A DNA stretch of 64,000 nt from Bacteroidales bacterium (GTDB lineage Bacteria; Bacteroidota; Bacteroidia; Bacteroidales; F082). Positions within the stretch are counted from its first letter, which is position 1, and every line of letters begins with the position of its first letter. The stretch covers positions 47,811-111,810 of the forward strand of contig JAFZXP010000026.1 of assembly GCA_017616735.1 (NCBI GenBank), given 5' to 3'. The notes below the pieces were generated by a model that saw only the letters and a list, made by a program, of their open reading frames with translations, was not told the origin of the DNA and searched no databases. The translations under genes and the position numbers were made by a program. This document shows positions 61,471-64,000 of the stretch, in pieces.

Positions 61471-61490
61471 TTATCAACAAGTTATCAACT
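61471..61490 (+). promoter_or_regulatory. two DnaA-box-like 9-mers upstream of nrdD
   Basis: TTATCAACA (61471-61479) and TTATCAACT (61482-61490) lie 2 bp apart in direct orientation, about 105-125 bp upstream of nrdD. The second overlaps the stop codon of the kinase gene. They are one and two bases off the consensus. Confidence 0.3.
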
Positions 61491-62234
61491 TTTTGACATT
61501 TTTATCGAGTCGATTCTGATAAGATTTTTGCCTTCCGAAAGAGCCTTTTTTACCTTGGCAAAACCCTTTTTTACAACAAATTGATTGTCATTATTTTTCT
61601 CAATTTCGACTGCTTGGTCGGCGTCATTGTCGTCACCTTTATTAATAATTAATGATTTTGGCGACAGCCAGGCCCTGCCGTAGTCCCTACCCTCTTCAAA
61701 AGCCTTGAAACAATTGTAAACCAATTCGTTAACCTCATCTTTAGTGGCATGACTGGTGTCGACTATCAAATCGTAATTGTTTAAGTCGTCCAGGTCGCAA
61801 TGATAGAAATTCTGATAGCGGAGCAGTTCGCTTTTGCGGCGGTCGATGATTTGCTGACGCGCGGTAGCCTTGTCGGCATACGATTCGCTGACACGGCCTA
61901 CATCGTTGAAAATGCGCTCAGTAGCTGTATCTACATCAACATACAGATAAATCTTAAAGGAAGACGGCACAAAATGCCATGCCATGCGTGAGTCGAAAAT
62001 GATTTTGTCATCAGTCTTGCCAAGGGCTGCCATGGTGTCGTCAACATAATGGTCGTACTTGGGGTCGTTCTCGATAAACTCGTTGAATTCCTTGGCCGAC
62101 ATGCCGTGTTCGGCAGCCAACTGACGGAACAGCAAGCCAGCTGAAACGATTCTGAAAGGCATTTTGCTTATCAAATAATTGGCAACCGTGCTCTTGCCGC
62201 TGCCCAACTCGCCCGACAATGTGATGTGATTCAT
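61485..62234 (-). CDS. cytidylate kinase-like P-loop protein
   Basis: A 249-residue P-loop kinase of the cytidylate kinase-like family. The Walker A loop is GELGSGKST at residues 8-16. The NMP-binding region and an Arg-rich lid (RRKSELLRYQNFY, about 132-144) follow, and a C-terminal extension of about 60 residues (from 190) is not part of the kinase core. It is not the house-keeping Cmk by sequence; the natural substrate is unknown. It is coupled by a 4-nt overlap to an upstream membrane protein gene and ends just before the nrdDG promoter region. Confidence 0.78.
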   Translation of the reverse strand: MNHITLSGELGSGKSTVANYLISKMPFRIVSAGLLFRQLAAEHGMSAKEFNEFIENDPKYDHYVDDTMAALGKTDDKIIFDSRMAWHFVPSSFKIYLYVDVDTATERIFNDVGRVSESYADKATARQQIIDRRKSELLRYQNFYHCDLDDLNNYDLIVDTSHATKDEVNELVYNCFKAFEEGRDYGRAWLSPKSLIINKGDDNDADQAVEIEKNNDNQFVVKKGFAKVKKALSEGKNLIRIDSIKMSKS

Positions 62235-62719
62235 TTTTCTTCTTTAAAAGGGTTAATTTTTTGTGTTTCAGTTTGAATCTTATCGGTAAACTTGGCCAAC
62301 ACCCTCAACGGAGCTATAATCAGCACCATCGACGCCTCGAGTATATACGACATCCACGCCGGAGGATTAGTGGTTTGGATTTGAATACCAATAAGGATGA
62401 TTGTAAAAATCATGAAGAGAAATTTTCCCCATCTTTGCTTGAAAAAGACGAGGAAAAGACTCGTCACTATCACGGCGAGAGTAATCCACTGCACTATGAA
62501 AAGCGTGTAATGGTGTTCCACGACCAGTGCATTCAGCTCGCCGGTGAAATATGTTTTGTCGAATACCGTGTTGTATGTTAATACAACGTAGGTCATGAAA
62601 GCGAAAAACAAGATGTAGTAGGTGATTGCGAAAGTGCACACCAGCTTCATGCCCAGCGTAACATGCTTACGCTGCACGAAAATACTCTGTTTCTGCTCCG
62701 TGTCCCGACTATTCGGCAT
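62231..62719 (-). CDS. membrane protein of unknown function (4 helices)
   Basis: A 162-residue protein with four predicted membrane helices (about 23-47, 68-90, 96-112 and 120-138). The short charged termini include a C-terminal tail FTDKIQTETQKINPFKEEK. I do not recognise a family. It overlaps the upstream membrane-protein gene by 11 bp and the kinase gene by 4 nt, so the three are translated as a unit. No signal peptide cleavage site is apparent. Confidence 0.72.
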   Translation of the reverse strand: MPNSRDTEQKQSIFVQRKHVTLGMKLVCTFAITYYILFFAFMTYVVLTYNTVFDKTYFTGELNALVVEHHYTLFIVQWITLAVIVTSLFLVFFKQRWGKFLFMIFTIILIGIQIQTTNPPAWMSYILEASMVLIIAPLRVLAKFTDKIQTETQKINPFKEEK

Positions 62720-63203
62720 CCGTCATGTATTTTTTTGCCAACAGGAAGTAAGCCAATATGAACAAGGCAGTCAACACCGCATCCGAAGTGGCGAACAAGG
62801 CATTTGCCATTGATGCCGTCGCGATAAGAATCAGTATCTGGGCAATGGCATAGAAATGAAATCCGCGTTTTTGCAGATGCCACATCTTGTAGACGCCTAT
62901 GAACGACCCGACAAACAGCAACGCCATCAGCAGGTAGTAAGTTCTACTTGCCGACAGAATCAAATCAAAACCCATGGCGACATCATCTTCGTCCATACCG
63001 AGTTTCTCGATTACATCGAAGTAGTCTTCATCGGTTGACATGGTTTTGAACATGTCGTATGCGAAGAATTTTACCAGGTTGCCTAAACACTCCAACACCG
63101 CGTTGATAAACGACAGCACGCAAAGGAACGACAGCCCGAACGGGCGTTTCGGCTCGGGATTTTCGAAATCGTTAAACTGCTGATTGTCTGTGAATTCTTC
63201 CAT
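62709..63203 (-). CDS. membrane protein of unknown function (4 helices)
   Basis: A 164-residue protein with an acidic N-terminus (about 20 residues) and four membrane helices (about 22-45, 90-108, 113-130 and 135-155). The segment around 50-75 is acidic (MSTDEDYFDVIEKLGMDEDD). I do not recognise a family. It begins 14 bp after the hutH stop codon and overlaps the next membrane-protein gene by 11 bp, so it is probably in one transcript with hutH and the kinase. Confidence 0.72.
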   Translation of the reverse strand: MEEFTDNQQFNDFENPEPKRPFGLSFLCVLSFINAVLECLGNLVKFFAYDMFKTMSTDEDYFDVIEKLGMDEDDVAMGFDLILSASRTYYLLMALLFVGSFIGVYKMWHLQKRGFHFYAIAQILILIATASMANALFATSDAVLTALFILAYFLLAKKYMTDAE

Positions 63204-63217
63204 ATCTGTTTGCGTTT

Positions 63218-64000
63218 TTATTTCTCAAAAATCTTCTCGCCCAGGTCGTAATCTTGCAGGAATTTCACTGACTTGGCGATTTCGGTGTACATCACCTTGT
63301 CGACTTTCACGAACTCAACTTTCTTGCGGTATTCGGCGACGAAATTCTCAATGAATGCTGATGATTTGATAGGTTTGCGGAAGTCGAGGGCCTGTGCTGC
63401 GTTGAAGAGCTCGATGGCGAGGATACGCTCGAGGTTGTTGGCGACGCGCAAAGCCTTAGTTGCTGCGTTGGCACCCATACTCACGTGGTCTTCCTGACCC
63501 TGCGACGACTCGATGCTATCGACTGATGCCGGTGTGCAGAGCTGCTTGTTCTGGCTGACGATAGCGGCTGCTGCATATTGAGGAATCATGAAGCCTGAGT
63601 TCAAACCTGGCTCTGCGACGAGGAACGACGGCAGACCGCGTTTTCCGGCGATGAGTTGATATGTACGGCGCTCTGAGATGTTGCCGAGCTCAGCCATTGC
63701 AATGGCCAAGAAGTCGAGGCTCAATGCCAGAGGTTGACCGTGGAAGTTACCAGCCGATATGACCATGTCCTCATCAGGGAACACTGTCGGGTTGTCGGTG
63801 ACGGCGTTGATTTCCTCACCGAGAATCTGCGACACGTAGTTGATGGCGTCTTTCGAAGCACCGTGAACCTGCGGGATGCAACGGAACGAATAAGGATCCT
63901 GCACGTGCTGTTTCTCGCGAGCAATCATCTCGCTGCCTTTCAGAAAGTTACGGAAACGCTCAGCGGTGACAATCTGACCGCGATGATGACGAATCTGATG
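63218..64000 (-). CDS. hutH: histidine ammonia-lyase, C-terminal part (cut by window edge)
   Basis: Converts histidine to urocanate and ammonia, the first step of histidine breakdown. The minus-strand frame is open from the window edge (64000) to the stop codon at 63218, giving the last 260 residues of a usually about 500-residue protein. It includes QDPYSFRCIPQVHGASKD, NFHGQPLALSLDF, KQLCTPASVDSIESSQGQED and VSMGANAATKA, all characteristic of HutH. The Ala-Ser-Gly that forms the MIO cofactor lies outside the window. It is followed after 14 bp by a small membrane-protein gene. Confidence 0.96.
   Translation of the reverse strand, partial: HQIRHHRGQIVTAERFRNFLKGSEMIAREKQHVQDPYSFRCIPQVHGASKDAINYVSQILGEEINAVTDNPTVFPDEDMVISAGNFHGQPLALSLDFLAIAMAELGNISERRTYQLIAGKRGLPSFLVAEPGLNSGFMIPQYAAAAIVSQNKQLCTPASVDSIESSQGQEDHVSMGANAATKALRVANNLERILAIELFNAAQALDFRKPIKSSAFIENFVAEYRKKVEFVKVDKVMYTEIAKSVKFLQDYDLGEKIFEK

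Noticed and set aside
61441-61480. NrdR box upstream of nrdD
   Set aside because: No match to the paired NrdR consensus was found by eye between the kinase gene and nrdD.

Overview
The window looks like chromosomal DNA of a member of the Bacteroidales (Bacteroidota), fairly close to the Porphyromonas side of the order. Evidence: promoters of the TAnnTTTG (-7) type lie upstream of many genes, Shine-Dalgarno sites are scarce, and there are Type 9 secretion (T9SS) C-terminal sorting domains, gingipain-type C25 peptidases, a TonB-dependent receptor with a carboxypeptidase-like N-terminal domain, a Bacteroidota-type V-ATPase operon with a DUF2764 subunit, a fused acyltransferase/GNAT lipid enzyme and an eukaryote-like GlgB. 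The genus cannot be told from the window. I saw no tRNA, rRNA, insertion sequence, phage or CRISPR locus. Nearly all genes are core or ordinary accessory genes; the unusual content is in the repeats and in the tandem gingipain-like genes.

Layout. 1-7.3 kb: 5' part of valS diverging from a peptide transporter; a TerB-like small protein; dnaA (GTG start) followed by an RsmI-family methyltransferase; yigZ diverging from prmC. 7.3-9.8 kb: an acyltransferase / GNAT / lipoprotein / TIGR04076 operon. 9.8-19.1 kb: gyrB followed 12 bp later by a complete V-type ATPase operon (E, DUF2764, A, B, D, I, K), whose K subunit carries Na+-site residues. 19.2-24 kb: an outer-membrane barrel plus a 1011-residue TPR protein. 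24.0-24.4 kb: RNase P RNA. 24.5-36.6 kb: a beta-CASP ribonuclease and three tandem gingipain-like proteases (two Rgp-like, one Kgp-like) with T9SS sorting domains. 36.7-39.9 kb: glycosyltransferase 9 / tsaC / S41 protease operon. 40-43.1 kb: a membrane VWA protein, a 565-bp non-coding stretch with three copies of a long hairpin, and slyD. 43.1-51.7 kb: an OmpA-like barrel, then a TonB receptor / oligopeptidase B / GH13 / glgB operon. 51.8-54.4 kb: PspC and LiaF-like membrane proteins and a fused lipid acyltransferase. 54.5-58.8 kb: iorAB, an M23 lipoprotein and a K+ channel. 58.8-61.4 kb: nrdDG. 61.5-64 kb: kinase, two membrane proteins and the 3' part of hutH.

The main unexpected signal is a layered repeat system. 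(1) Degenerate heptanucleotide arrays (units such as AGTTAGN, TTTAGTC, CAGTTTA) occur at about a dozen sites. Several start at or contain the stop codon of the flanking gene, several are paired as inverted arrays, and one lies inside prmC. (2) Short palindromes (GTAGAGACG..CGTCTCTAC, AGGGACGCAC..GTGCGTCCCT and others) sit at gene ends. (3) A third family (GATTTCTCCACT..GTCGAAATGAC and relatives) occurs between ntpI and ntpK and in frame inside prmC and probably the oligopeptidase B gene. (4) Three tandem copies of a ~70-nt hairpin at 42.07-42.43 kb keep their pairing through a compensatory change. The RNase P RNA arm P12 may hold a further repeat. The gingipain cluster parallels the RgpB / RgpA / Kgp set of Porphyromonas gingivalis, including a C-terminal module shared by one Rgp-like and the Kgp-like protein but absent from the other.
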